This document shows positions 47,949 to 58,685 of a stretch of DNA of 64,000 nucleotides, piece after piece (the stretch's first letter is position 1; each line of letters begins with the position of its first letter). The translations under genes were made by a program, and so were the position numbers. The notes beneath the pieces are model-generated. The model did not search any database, was not told the origin of the DNA, and saw nothing but the letters and a program-made list of their open reading frames with translations. This stretch comes from Morchella semilibera (taxonomy: Eukaryota > Ascomycota > Pezizomycetes > Pezizales > Morchellaceae), in contig WBVU01000018.1 of the NCBI GenBank assembly GCA_009192285.1, positions 992,001-1,056,000 on the forward strand, in the 5' to 3' direction.

Positions 47949-48014
47949 CCCTCCTCCTCCTACTCCTCCTCTTCTTTCCCTACATAGTTTCCTCCTCTTC
48001 CCTCCCCCCCCCCC
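47949..48014 (+). promoter_or_regulatory. CT-rich block upstream of PEX5
   Basis: A nearly pure pyrimidine stretch ends in a C-run about 100 bases before the PEX5 ATG, a common fungal core-promoter feature. Function inferred. Confidence 0.4.
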
Positions 48015-48114
48015 GGCGTTATCACCTAACCCCCACTACATCACCCCTCTTCACTAAATTATCTTCATCAACGAAATAAGATAATCTACTTGAAAGCTCT
48101 CTGTACACCAAGAT

Positions 48115-50131
48115 ATGTCTTTTCTCGGCGGGGCAGAGTGCTCTACGGGACGCAACCCCCTAGCTCAGTTCACGAAACATGTCAGCGAGGACAAATCCCT
48201 CCAGAGAGATCGTCTGGCCGATGGCCGGGCGGCTCCTGGGATGGGTGGTATGAGGACTATGGGAGGTGAGATAGCTGGGGCCGATAGGCAGGTTCGTTCT
48301 CGATTTGTCAGCTTCGTGATGTTCAACAAAATATCAATTATTGAACGAAAACACATTTGCGAGTATGGTGAGGTATGCTGACAATGACGTTCCTTTTAGA
48401 TGGATGAATTCTACGCCCAGCAGAATGCTTCTCCATTCGCTTTCGACTCTATGCGACAGGAAATTCAGAACCTCCAGCAGCAGCAGCATACTCCACAGGC
48501 TATTGGTCAACCATGGGCAGCTGAGTTTGGTCCGCAGGGAATTAATCCGCAGGAGCAAGCTTTGATGGAGGCTGCATATCGTCAGAAGTCTCCGGAGTTC
48601 AATGCTGCTGAATTCGCCCATTTTCAGTCACAATCACCGCAGGGAGATATTCGCATGGCTTCTCCAGCACCGATCCAGGCGCAGCCACAGACGTACTATC
48701 GCCCACAAACATTTCAAGGCTATAGTCGCTTTAACAACGGTCTGCCGTTTACGGGCTACGTACAACATACATCCCCGGCCCCCCATCTACACCACCAACA
48801 AGATTTGAAAGGGAAGGGTAAACAGGTGGTGGAGCTTACAGATGAGAACTGGGAGGCCCAGTTTCAAGAGATGGAGAACGTAAATAAGACTATAGACGAG
48901 CAGGCAAATAAGGATATCGACGCGGAATTGAATTCGCAACCCGAAACGATGTTTGGCGATTTCCAGTCAGTGTGGGAGGGTATCCAGGCAGAGGGCGGTG
49001 CCCCTGTAGATTCTGGTTTGGAATGGGCTGAGTTTGATGCCAATACTCCATGGTCTCCGGAGGCTTCAGCAACAAACTCTATGCCCCGGTTGGGAGAATA
49101 TCTCTTTGAGCCTGACAACCCGTATTTGACTCACGAAGACCCTTTCGCGGAGGGTAAGCGGCTTATGGAGGCCGGAGGCAATCTATCACTAGCAGCCCTC
49201 GCTTTTGAGGCTGCTGTACAGAAGGATCCCAAACACAAAGAAGCCTGGACTGAGCTTGGTGGTTGCCAAGCTGCAAACGAAAAGGAGACTCCTGCCATAC
49301 GCGCTTTAGAAGCCGCGTTGAAGCTTGACGATAGCAACCTTGGTGCTCTCATGGGATTGGCAGTTTCGTACACGAATGAAGGATATGATACTACGGCCTA
49401 TTCTACCCTTGAACGCTGGCTTGCCACCAAATATCCCCGAATTGCAGAGCAGGCAGGCCCAGCGCCTGATTCGACGCTTGATAGGCAAGCTATCCATGAC
49501 CGTGTAACAGACTTATTTATTCAGGCTGCTCAACTCTCCCCGGAGGGTACTGCAATGGACTCTGATGTCCAAGTTGGTCTCGGGTTTTGTTCTACGGCGC
49601 TGAGGAATATGACAAAGCTGTTGACTGTTTCTCTGCTGCACTAACCTCCACCTCTACCGGTTCGTCGTCCCCCGAACACCTTCTATGGAACAGACTCGGC
49701 GCCACTCTTGCAAATAGTGGGCGTTCGGAGGAAGCTATTAACGCTTATGAGCGCGCCCTGACCATTAACCCCAACTTTGTCCGTGCTCGCTATAATCTCG
49801 GTGTCTCCTGCATCAACATTGGCTGCTATGAACAAGCTGCTGAGCATCTCCTCGGAGCATTGGCAATGCACAAAGTCGCTGAGGAGAAAGCAAGGCAAGA
49901 CGCCGGGAGCATCGGGCTAGATCCGGGGAGAATCGTACAGAACCAGAGCACAAACCTGTTTGATACCCTTAGAAGAGTGTTTAGCCAGATGGGGAGGAGG
50001 GACCTGGCGGATTTAGTAACAAATGGAATGGACATTGATGTGTTCAGGTATGATGACACTACAAAATTGCATGATGATGGGAGAAGAGAGCTAACCTGGT
50101 GTGTTGCTATAGGAAGGATTTCGACTTCTGA
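48115..50131 (+). CDS. PEX5: PEX5 peroxisomal import receptor, about 614 aa, one frameshift
   Basis: Three exons: 48115-48291, 48400-50047 and 50113-50131. The last exon encodes only the end of FRKDFDF. The N terminus [12 protein letters not shown] holds the conserved Cys (residue 9) that is monoubiquitinated for receptor recycling. The disordered half carries WxxxF/Y docking motifs (WAAEF, WEAQF). The C-terminal half is the TPR array that binds PTS1 (-SKL) signals: [59 protein letters not shown] and [11 protein letters not shown]. The frame breaks at 49582-49588: GGGTTTT stands where GGGGTTTT is expected. Upstream reads SDVQVGLG and downstream [15 protein letters not shown]. With one added G the total is 615 codons including stop, so either a sequence error or a recent inactivating change. 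Confidence 0.92.
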
Positions 50132-51272
50132 GTGGCTGTTCGGGAGGAATTTAAGCGGGGAGGAGATAGTGGGCAATTTCGAGGACAGGTACACTTAGTG
50201 GATAGATGCAGTCTATTCTACTAGGCGTACTTGATAAGTGATAAATTGATTTTTCTACCTTTTTTTTATACCATGCATTATACTTCGGCATGTGGGCTGT
50301 GGGTCGTGGGAGAAGGTTGGCTACATTCATGTTCTTTTTTCTCTTCTCTTTTATGCCATATTACGATATCATAAGCGCCCTTTCTTGGGCTTTTGGTGCG
50401 ATTAGATTCTGCCATGATTTGTCTTGTCGGAAATCTAAGTGCGCACCCATGAAGCATATATACGAGCTACGTGTATACTTACCTTTATGTAAGAAATACC
50501 GAGAGACCAAACGATCGCGCGGTGTATAGGTTTGGTGGCTTAGTGACATATAGATTTATGACAGGGGATACCGCCATTCCCTACCCGCTCTGGTGTGGCC
50601 GGATGAGGCTGTTGGATCACGCACTGTCACTCGCTCGCTTCGTGTTGTAAATTTTAATTCATTTATTTGTTGTGGATATTGGATGACTTCCCTGAAAATT
50701 TAGATTCCAGAATCTGAATCTGAGTAGTGGGGGGAGGGGTCGGTTCAGATTTCTAAACTTCAGAGACTGGAAAGCAGTAATATGATTGGTTGTTCGTGAG
50801 CCTTGCTAGAAATCTAGGTTCTAAATTTTCCACCATTGAACTACATGTGGTTATCAATACGAACCTGGGAAAATATACCCTGACTGTAATAATTGTGGCA
50901 AAGCCTAGACCACTATTTTCTTATGTCATTACAAAATAATTATCGTTATGAAAGGACAACTAAATTCCCGTGTTGTCGCTTGTTTGGGCACATTTCCCGA
51001 TATAGTAAATGATTAGTAGATATGATCTAGCCCGTTCTGGCTTAGCCTCAGTTAATGGGAAGGGGCTGATTAAGTTTCTAGCCACTACATATATATAAAG
51101 TTCGACCAAAGAAGAGAACGAGCTGTTGTAATATGGTTGCTTCCTAAGAGTCAGTCAAATTGTATATAAAAAATGTCCATAATCTTGTGGTCAGTTAGTT
51201 AATCAATCAAGTCTCGCACTCCTCTCTGTCAGATCTTGGTAAGAGCGAAACCTAACAATAGTTAACTATCAC
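50132..51272. other. intergenic stretch with a second inverted-repeat element
   Basis: Apart from the element at 50680-50836 nothing is clear. It is the shared 3' side of PEX5 and the APH-type pseudogene. Confidence 0.5.
50680..50836 (-). mobile_element. MITE-like inverted-repeat element, copy B
   Basis: The reverse complement aligns by eye over most of its length with the element at 20666-20839. Shared blocks are GAAAATTTAGAACCTA, AAGGCTCACGAACAACCAAT, CATATT, TTTCCAG, TCTGAAGTTTAGAAAT, GAACCGACCCCTCC and CTCAGATTC. The left end TGGATGACTTCCC is intact. The right end diverges after CTAAATTTTC, so this copy has lost its outer right repeat. Confidence 0.72.
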
Positions 51273-52333
51273 TTATGTAAAACAACTCCCTCCAGCAATC
51301 CCAAACCCGCAAATCAGGTCCCCACACGACTCCACGAGTACGCCTTCCCTATACCCCTCCTCCTGCATGTACTTTTCGGCCTTCGCTAACCCGTTATCGC
51401 CCAAATGCATAAACATATACCCCCATGAACCGATTCAACAGATGGCACTTCTTCTTCATACACTTCACTGCTGCCTCCGCGCCCTTCCCAGCCTTCACCC
51501 ACTGATCTATCAGCACCTGCACAAAATGGGCCCGCAGAGCCTCGTTCTCCCTGTGCTGGGCGGGATATTGTTCGTTGTTGTTCGGGAGGGGAGGATACTC
51601 GAATAGATTGTATATATAGCAGGCCTATATATGTATTTTCCCGGTTAGGAAACGCCTGCTAGCTCCGGGTGTGGGGGGGCGGGAAGAGTGGATTTGGAGT
51701 GGAGAGGCTCGCGTGTATGAGGTGGAACGGCGGAGTGATGTTTAGCTTGCCGGTATTCTGCGAGAGGTAGTCGGGGAGGCGATGGCAAATGTGGCAGAAC
51801 AGAAACTGAAGGATGGGTTTATGACTATTCTCGGCCTCCGACGGCATGTATGATGCCGGGTAGGCCTCGGCGTCGTCGAAGGGGCAGATTATAGACTTGT
51901 AGCAGGCTTTGAGAGGGCCTACGGTAAGGTTTCTCCCCCCGTCTAAGATAAAAGATAAGGCTTTCAATTTGTTAGAATTGAATCGTGGAGAGCTGAGTGA
52001 GGATGCCAGTGACTTGGGGTTATGGTGGACCTATTGTTCGAGAGTGGTGGCGGGGTCGTGCTAGATGTCGCTCTAGAATGTGCCCGATGAGCATGTAGGG
52101 TGAACCGACTAGATTTCCTGGGTCGGGGTCGGTGTGGTGGATGGTTGGGATCGATTGGGATTGTGGTTTTTGCAGCGACAAGGCTCATTGTGGCCAACTC
52201 GCTTTTGGGCATATCAGGCGTTCTATGGGCTCCTGGTCTGAGAAGGCGGGCTATACAGCTCCACTCGGATGTAGATGAGTTTTCTACGGGTGCAGAGGTA
52301 GCCTCGAAGTGAGTTATGTAGAGGTTATGGCCG
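51273..52333 (-). pseudogene. remains of an APH-type phosphotransferase gene
   Basis: Coding fragments lie in order but in changing frames on the minus strand. SELATMSLVAAKTTIPI is followed, after a shift, by NLVGSPYMLIGHILERHLA. Then come GILTQLSTIQF and QIESLI separated by stops, then, after another shift, LDGGRNLTVGPLKACYKS. Next are NTGKLNITPPFHLIHASLST, then EYPPLPNNNEQYP...ENEALRAHFVQVLIDQWVKA and a last piece ending near 51273. This order fits fungal phosphotransferase (aminoglycoside phosphotransferase/choline kinase-like) proteins, which carry an E..M..V...T.IPVP start, a VGSPYMLME-like hinge and an H.DL...N catalytic loop. Here the loop reads HASLSTPN, without the catalytic Asp. At least two stops and two shifts make it a broken host gene. 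Family call from memory. Confidence 0.6.
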
Positions 52334-54448
52334 GCCCCTCCATCTTTTCAGTCCGGATCAACCCCCCGAGAGGATGGCAGATGTCTATCGTTCTAGTTCG
52401 GGGAGGTTGAAGTTAAGATTGAAATTACTTGAACTATGGGGGTGGGGCTGGTTTCGGCGAGCCTAGGTGATTAATATTCCCACCAGGCATGCTTGTGTCC
52501 AAGTCAATGATTATATTGACTGGAATATTTCAACTCCAACATTCCCTGGGACATGGGTGAATGGAACGTCAAACGACGGCCAAACGGCAGGTAATAATAG
52601 AATAATCATGCTAGGAACTATTAAGGTCTTTATATTCAAGCATGTGGTTAAGCTTAAGACCAAAGATCTCTTTGTCACGGCGACCAACAAGAGGACCCCC
52701 GCCCCACGGCGACGAAACAGATCTTACCATGCTATGTGCACATTAAAACCAACACCAGTATTATAGGGGGTATGTGAGATACTCCTACGCACACAACGGA
52801 GTGTGAGATTGGGGTTTATACTATATAACCTCTTAATCTTGGGTTATAGCGGTTCTGGCTTTCAAAATCATAAAGCACAAAGCCGAGCCGATAAATTCCC
52901 CGCAAATTAAGTATATCGTCACAAGATGCAACATAAACAGGCCTTTATCTGTTTGTATATCAGCACAGACCTTTCCTATAATCGGCTGGTGTTCTGATGC
53001 TGAGTTAAAATAACCCTCTTGATATACCCTACTGGGTAGTAGAAAAGGTGAGCATAACGCATGTCATAAATACACATGACAGCGAACCTAAGCGTATTCG
53101 TTATGTCACAGTATTTGACACCACTCTTTCCAGCCCATACGCATAGCCGGGCCACCAAGTCCTTCCTTGGTCAACCCCATGGCAGGTACTTGCAGGATGA
53201 CCATCAGATACCGATATGCGTTATTTAAATACTATCATGCCATGGGGGCCAGTCACCAAGAAACCTAAACAACTGCAAACCATCCAGCATGGCGAGTCCA
53301 AACATGATTATGGATCTCGACTCAAAAGCCACAAGAATAGACCCACAGCTTCTCATGACCACTACCAGATGATCCTCGCCAGCGTCCCTCATAAACGGGC
53401 CTGGTGGTGTCCCTAAGATTGGAGGTGTTGGGACCAGAATGTCAGTCGCCCAAGCTCTCCAACGCCACGGACGACCCTAGATGATGCCAGGTGCCTCCAT
53501 TCACATATATCTGCCACCCAAAAACGGAATACTTCTAGACTGCCAAGCCCCACGACCGATCCCATCTGGCCAGCGATCAGTGCCACACACCAAGCCTTTT
53601 TTTTTTTTTTTTTTTTTAATGTTATTTAATATTTTTCTTTTCGTACTTTAGGTTACCTACTAGAGTACCCCGCTTATCACCCCGCTTTCACATGAGCTTA
53701 GCTTCACCCCAGATTTTCGTTCCCTCCCGCCCGCTGGCTGGCGGGGCTTGAGGCACTACATGTAGTTTTCTACTTGATTATGAGGTGGTTATGGATGGAT
53801 GGTGGGTAGGTATGTATGTACTCTACATTGCTGGGAGGGGGGGGGTATCGTGTCTATCAGTGCGGGGAAGGGGTCGAAAAGCCCAATCGCCCTAGTTTAC
53901 ATTTATGGAGGGGTATTGTTATCGGGGATATCATTGATCGCTCTAGTGGGGTATATTTTTTCGTTTAGAGGGAAAAAAAAAAAAAGAAAAAAAAAAAAAA
54001 AAAAGAAAGAAAAAAAATGCACATGAAGGGGAATATTTGATGATTTGTTTGATTTTTTTTTTTTCAACATGTAATCGCAGGTACTACTCTCTCTCCTGAA
54101 CGCTAATTCTGTCAATCTCTGCCACTGGTAGATACGGAAAACATGGAAAGAATGACAGGAACGTTAATGATAGGTAATTAGTCGCTTGGGAGGTACGAGA
54201 GAAAGATGCGAAAGAAGACAAGGCATCAAGAAGGAGAAGCAAGAAGCAAAAAAAAGATAATAACAACTTGCAAGAAAAGAGTTTTAAAAATCGGGGAGCG
54301 AGATAAAAGAAAATCGTCATCATCCTGCAACGACCAACATCTAACTAGCTTTCTCCATACTTCCCCGGTTTCCCCACTAAAAACATATCCCTCTATAAAA
54401 CCCTTTTCCATCCCCTTATTTTTTTTTTGCTCGTCTTTCTTAACGCCC
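52334..54448. other. gene-free stretch
   Basis: No gene recognised. It holds a T22 run (53597-53618), A-rich tracts (53974-54017), a T-rich tract at 54054-54064 and one TACATGTA (53757). Confidence 0.5.
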
Positions 54449-55576
54449 TTATCTTCCGACGACGCCACCGCGCTGCGAGACACCGTCAAAGAGCCTCATG
54501 CGCCCCTTCATGACGCTTCCGTCGCCGGAGATCTTCTCCCCGAACTCAGCGCCGACGCCTAGGATCCCGCCCGTCTGCATCTGCTGGGGTACCACCATGG
54601 GTCGCCTCTGCTGCTCTTCAACGAGCTTCTCAAGAGGCGCACCAAGAACGTGGTATTTCTGCCACTCGATTGTGGGGCAGCGGTAGATCTCTTGTGGCTT
54701 TGGCAGGTCTTTTGTGGTTGCGAAGGCGGCGCGCTTTCCACTCCGCTTCTTGGTATTAGAGAATGGTGGTGTAGAGGTAGACTTAGTCGTAGCAGTAGCA
54801 GCAGTAGGCTCCTCATCTGAAGAAGAAGATGCGGATGTGGGGTGTCCAGCGGCGAGCTCCTGGATGTACTCGATGAACTCGACGGGTTTATCGAGCGCCT
54901 GCAGACGCAGTTCCTCGAGCGTTTGGATATCGTTGCGCGCGCGATCGCGTTGCAACATCAAAAGGCGGAGGGTGCTTCTGAGCGCGATAGAGTCTGTATT
55001 CGTGGAGCATTCCGTGGTAGATGTAGTAGATGTAGATGATGTAGGCGAAGAGGTAGGAGCAGACGGGGACGCGGACGAGGCCGTAGGGGTTGCTGTCAAT
55101 GGCGTTGTGGTCTGCGCAGTAGCTCTTGTTGGTATGGCGCCAGCGCTAGTAATATCGGCATGGTGGGAGCGTGGAAGGGTGAGAGGTGCATCTACGGGGG
55201 CCATGGGCGGTGATGGCGGAGGTCTAGGGGTTTGAGCTGGTGTAGACAGTGGGGAGTAGGCTGGTGATGGGTCGAGGTCGTCAGAATTGCTGGGTGGAGT
55301 ATGAGTCTGTAAGGCGGGGGGAGGGGGCGCTGGAGATGGAGGATGCATTGGTAGGGCTGGGGTTTGGAAGGCCCCTAGAGTAGTTGATGATGATGATGGA
55401 GTTGTTGAGATGGTGGCAGTAGTGGTAGGGGTAGCTTGATTTGGTTGCAGACAGCTACTACGACTATTACTACATGGGCTAGTAGTAGTAGTAGTGGTAG
55501 TAGTGGTAGTAATAATAGGCTGACCAGATGTAACGGTAGCGGGGGTAGTTGAAGTGCTGGGCGGTGGGGGCGGCAT
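54449..55576 (-). CDS. conserved low-complexity fungal protein, 375 aa
   Basis: A single exon. The first ~200 residues are Thr/Pro/Ser-rich with long Thr runs and carry no fold. The C-terminal part looks conserved among Pezizomycotina as far as I recall. It has a helical segment (TLRLLMLQRDRARNDIQTLE, then ELRLQALDKPVEFIEYIQEL) followed, after a linker with a basic patch (KKRSGKRAAF), by a short motif (EIYRCPTIEWQKYHVLGAPL, then EKLVEEQQRRP). I know no function for this family; the short helical pair plus RCPxIxWxKYH motif would suit a subunit of a nuclear complex, which is a guess. Start chosen at the only upstream ATG before stops. The 5' flank carries extreme G/C runs. Confidence 0.75.
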   Translation of the reverse strand: MPPPPPSTSTTPATVTSGQPIITTTTTTTTTTSPCSNSRSSCLQPNQATPTTTATISTTPSSSSTTLGAFQTPALPMHPPSPAPPPPALQTHTPPSNSDDLDPSPAYSPLSTPAQTPRPPPSPPMAPVDAPLTLPRSHHADITSAGAIPTRATAQTTTPLTATPTASSASPSAPTSSPTSSTSTTSTTECSTNTDSIALRSTLRLLMLQRDRARNDIQTLEELRLQALDKPVEFIEYIQELAAGHPTSASSSSDEEPTAATATTKSTSTPPFSNTKKRSGKRAAFATTKDLPKPQEIYRCPTIEWQKYHVLGAPLEKLVEEQQRRPMVVPQQMQTGGILGVGAEFGEKISGDGSVMKGRMRLFDGVSQRGGVVGR

Positions 55577-58500
55577 GGATAGTTTTTAGAAACGTGTTTC
55601 GTAAGACAACGACAATATTGTTGTTGTTGGCTCTTATGCGGGGGGTGGTTGTATCAGTTAGTTGGGGGGGGGGGGGGGACAGTCAGCGGAGGTTGAGGGA
55701 AGAAAGCCGAAGTAGGTTGTTGTTCGGAGGGGAGGGAGGGGAGAGGGGGGGGGGGGTGGTGGTGTGTAAGTGAGGGGGGGGGGGGGGTGTGCAAGAGAAA
55801 GTAAGAAGAAATATGCGGGTAAGGGGTACGGGGTGTAGTGGTGGTGGTGGTGGTGGTGGTGGTAACAATAGTTGAGTGAAGGCGTAAAGTATGGAGCAAG
55901 AGGGGGGGGGGGCTGCTGCTGCAAATGTGTTGAGCTGTCGTTCCCTCCTCTTGGAATAAGTAAGACTACAAAGGTATGACGCGAGAGGTCTGCAAGATAT
56001 TTTCTTGGCACGTGTCCCGAGCGTTTTTTTTCTTCCCTTTCCCGCTACAGGTTTAAAAAGCAACAAGGTTCGATTCCTAGTGTTGCCGATCGTCAAAAAA
56101 TTCGTTTTTTTCCCCTTTAATAAGCTATATGGATGTATGGTATGCGTGGTTAGGTAGAGTAGAGTAGACGTAGAGTACCTATATGTATACATGTATGTAT
56201 GTAGCTAAGTTAATAAAGTGCGCGGAAGGAAAGGAATAATAGAAGCACATTTGATTCTTCGATCGCTTCCTCCCCCACCTCCCCCTCCCATTTACTCTGC
56301 CCTTGGTAAGTAAGTACAATATGTACATGTAGGTGTGAAACGTGAAACATGGAAGGCTACATGTAGTGTCCAGGGTGAGAAGTGAAGGAAGAACCCTAAT
56401 CAATCAATCAACCCTCAGTCACCAATGGTCATTCGGTAATAGTTCTCAAAAGTTCAGTTGATGGGTATATTTCATCACTGTACCCACAGAGCAACCGAAT
56501 CTAGATCATGATATCGATCAAAATCGAACTCTAGATCTGCTTTATTTGACCGCGGCCGAATAAAGGGACTTATGTCTACCTGTTATATGCACTAAAGAAC
56601 AGACCCTTTTCCTCATCCGCGGCCGAGACGATCAGTACGAACCAAAAAATCTCTGATACCTATTCAGACCTTTAAAGTCATGCAGAGACCACTCGATAAC
56701 CTGGATGCAGCTGTGGAACGTCCTGTCACGAGATGCAGCCGTTCTAACGCGATGAGGAATATCCATTGCTCAACCCCATCCCTGCACCCCACGCGTTAGC
56801 ACTTCGTGATGCTTTCCGCTTTCAATCTTCGTCGCTGACTTTTTCTCTTTCTTTTCGACCTGGCATTGACATTTCCAACAGGCTGGTTTGGGGGGATAAG
56901 GGAGTTGACTCTAGAGTTTGCATTCCCTTCTATTCTGCACATCTGCACATCTGCACTATATGTACCTACATCGACGATATCTAACCAGATCATTGAGTTT
57001 GCGATCACTCATAGTTTCATACCGCTTGACTCATCCTGTTCTCCAGCCTCATCATCCATCCAGAGTAGGTAGATACAACAATACCGAATATAGCTCTACG
57101 CACCTATATATCTCGAACGTTTCCTTTTATCGTTTCACCACACACCTGGACACTCACACACACACACACACCAACCGTTCTGCCTTTTTTTTGTTTTTTT
57201 GTTTTTGGCTTTTCGTTTTGTGTGAGTTCCTGGTCCCTGGGAACACTGCAAGTTTACCGGAAGCTCGCATCAATATCTGCCGTGTCCGCTTTTCTGGTAT
57301 GGGCTCTTCTTTAGCAATAATACGAGCACCATCATAGGCCTCATTCCCCCTCCGCCCTTTCTCCCCCCTTCCCTTTCTTCTTAACCCCGCCCTCTGCCTG
57401 CCATACCCTTCCCTGCCTCCTTTTACAAATCAATCAATCACACAGCTGCTGAATTAGTTTACACGACAATGCAGGGGGAAACGAATAGGAATAACCCGGA
57501 TCCGTTCTTCTTCTTCTGGTTGAAACCACTTTACGCGCGGACACGTGAATCGGTTTCTTCGCGTGTGGATGATTGATTTTTTTTTTTTTTTCTTTTGAGG
57601 ATCACTCATTATCACTTAAATTAGCGAGTGCGTATGCTCTACATATAGTAGAGCACAGACTTGACTTTGAGGAAGCTTGAGTGTGCACGTCTCCCGTCTT
57701 AAGTCTCACTCTGAGGCTCGCTTGTATATCTGTCTACTTATCTATCTCTCGCGCCCCCTCCTTCACCACCCCCCACACCTATAACTCACCCCTCCACCTC
57801 CCCCCCTTGTCCCAACTCACACAACGCCGGCAAGTCCTCGTTTTCACTACTGCTATAACAGAGAATAATTTCACGCGTTAGCTTCGGACTGTACTGGTGA
57901 AGTGCTTGGCAATACATTTGCTATTCTTCGCGCAGCTGCCTAGGTACAAAGTTGGCTTCTTGAGAGATATAAAAGGTATGCACACGTACCCACACTCACG
58001 CGTATTTCCCCCCCCCCCACCCTCACTTCCGCTCGTGTGCTGGTTGCTCATTGCGTATTCTTTATTACCTTCCAGGCTCGAACTCCAACGTGTGTATATG
58101 TGTGTGGAAGAGACGAGGATCCTCAGCAATCGCCACCGAAAAAAAAAAAGAAGCTTTGAGTTGTGATAGCACCACACAACATTTTTTTTCCTTCTCGACG
58201 ATACTCCGCACAACGCAATAGTTCCGGGGGCTTCTTTTGCACGCAATCATTCTCCCACCTATGTTTACGAGTTTAACGGTGCCTTTCCTTTTGGTTCTGC
58301 GTTTTGGAATTCAGCCATTGAGCCTGTAGCTGCGGTGGTCGTAAGTACTACTATATATATATTTGCTCAACCTCACTCACTACAATTCACTACGCTGCAC
58401 TACGCAAATTAGACGATACACTACATCACGAATTTATATACATAGTAAACAACAATCTATAAGCCAAAGGAGGGGGCAACTGCACTTCCAATTCTTATTC

Positions 58501-58685
58501 ATACATCCTTCTCTCTACCAATCACCCACGCACAGCCTACCTTGTTATCATCGCTGCTGCCTTGTTATCTACTATCGCGCGCCTCCACTAGGATATAAAG
58601 GGACACGGTGTCTTCCAAATAAACCTGTGTACCCATCTCAGAATCCTAGATATTTTAATAGAGATATATTCACATCAGCGTCAAC
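55577..58685. other. long divergent intergenic region
   Basis: 3.1 kb between the low-complexity protein gene (-) and RAD53 (+). It holds the G-run cluster (55664-55912), a lone box-B-like sequence (56067-56077), three TACATGTA palindromes (56188, 56324, 56358) and a (CA)n run (57151-57168). The final kilobase before RAD53 is pyrimidine-rich. No gene seen. Confidence 0.55.
55664..55912 (+). repeat. cluster of long G-runs and GGT repeats
   Basis: Four runs of about 15, 12, 14 and 11 G (55664-55678, 55745-55756, 55774-55787, 55902-55912), together with a (GGT)n block at 55837-55862, lie in the 5' flank of the gene starting at 55576. The G-rich strand is the template strand for that gene. Confidence 0.85.

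Larger units (their letters stand above)
45763..48114. other. divergent intergenic region, SH3BGR-like gene to PEX5
   Basis: 2.35 kb without a gene. One TACATGTA lies at 47004, T/G-runs at 47110-47140, and a (TC)n run followed by T9A11 at 47184-47230. The 150 bases before PEX5 are CT-rich. Confidence 0.6.

Noticed and set aside
55654-56192. Proline-rich frames (-) upstream of the 375-aa protein
   Set aside because: They are translations of C-runs and CCA repeats; no start context or similarity.
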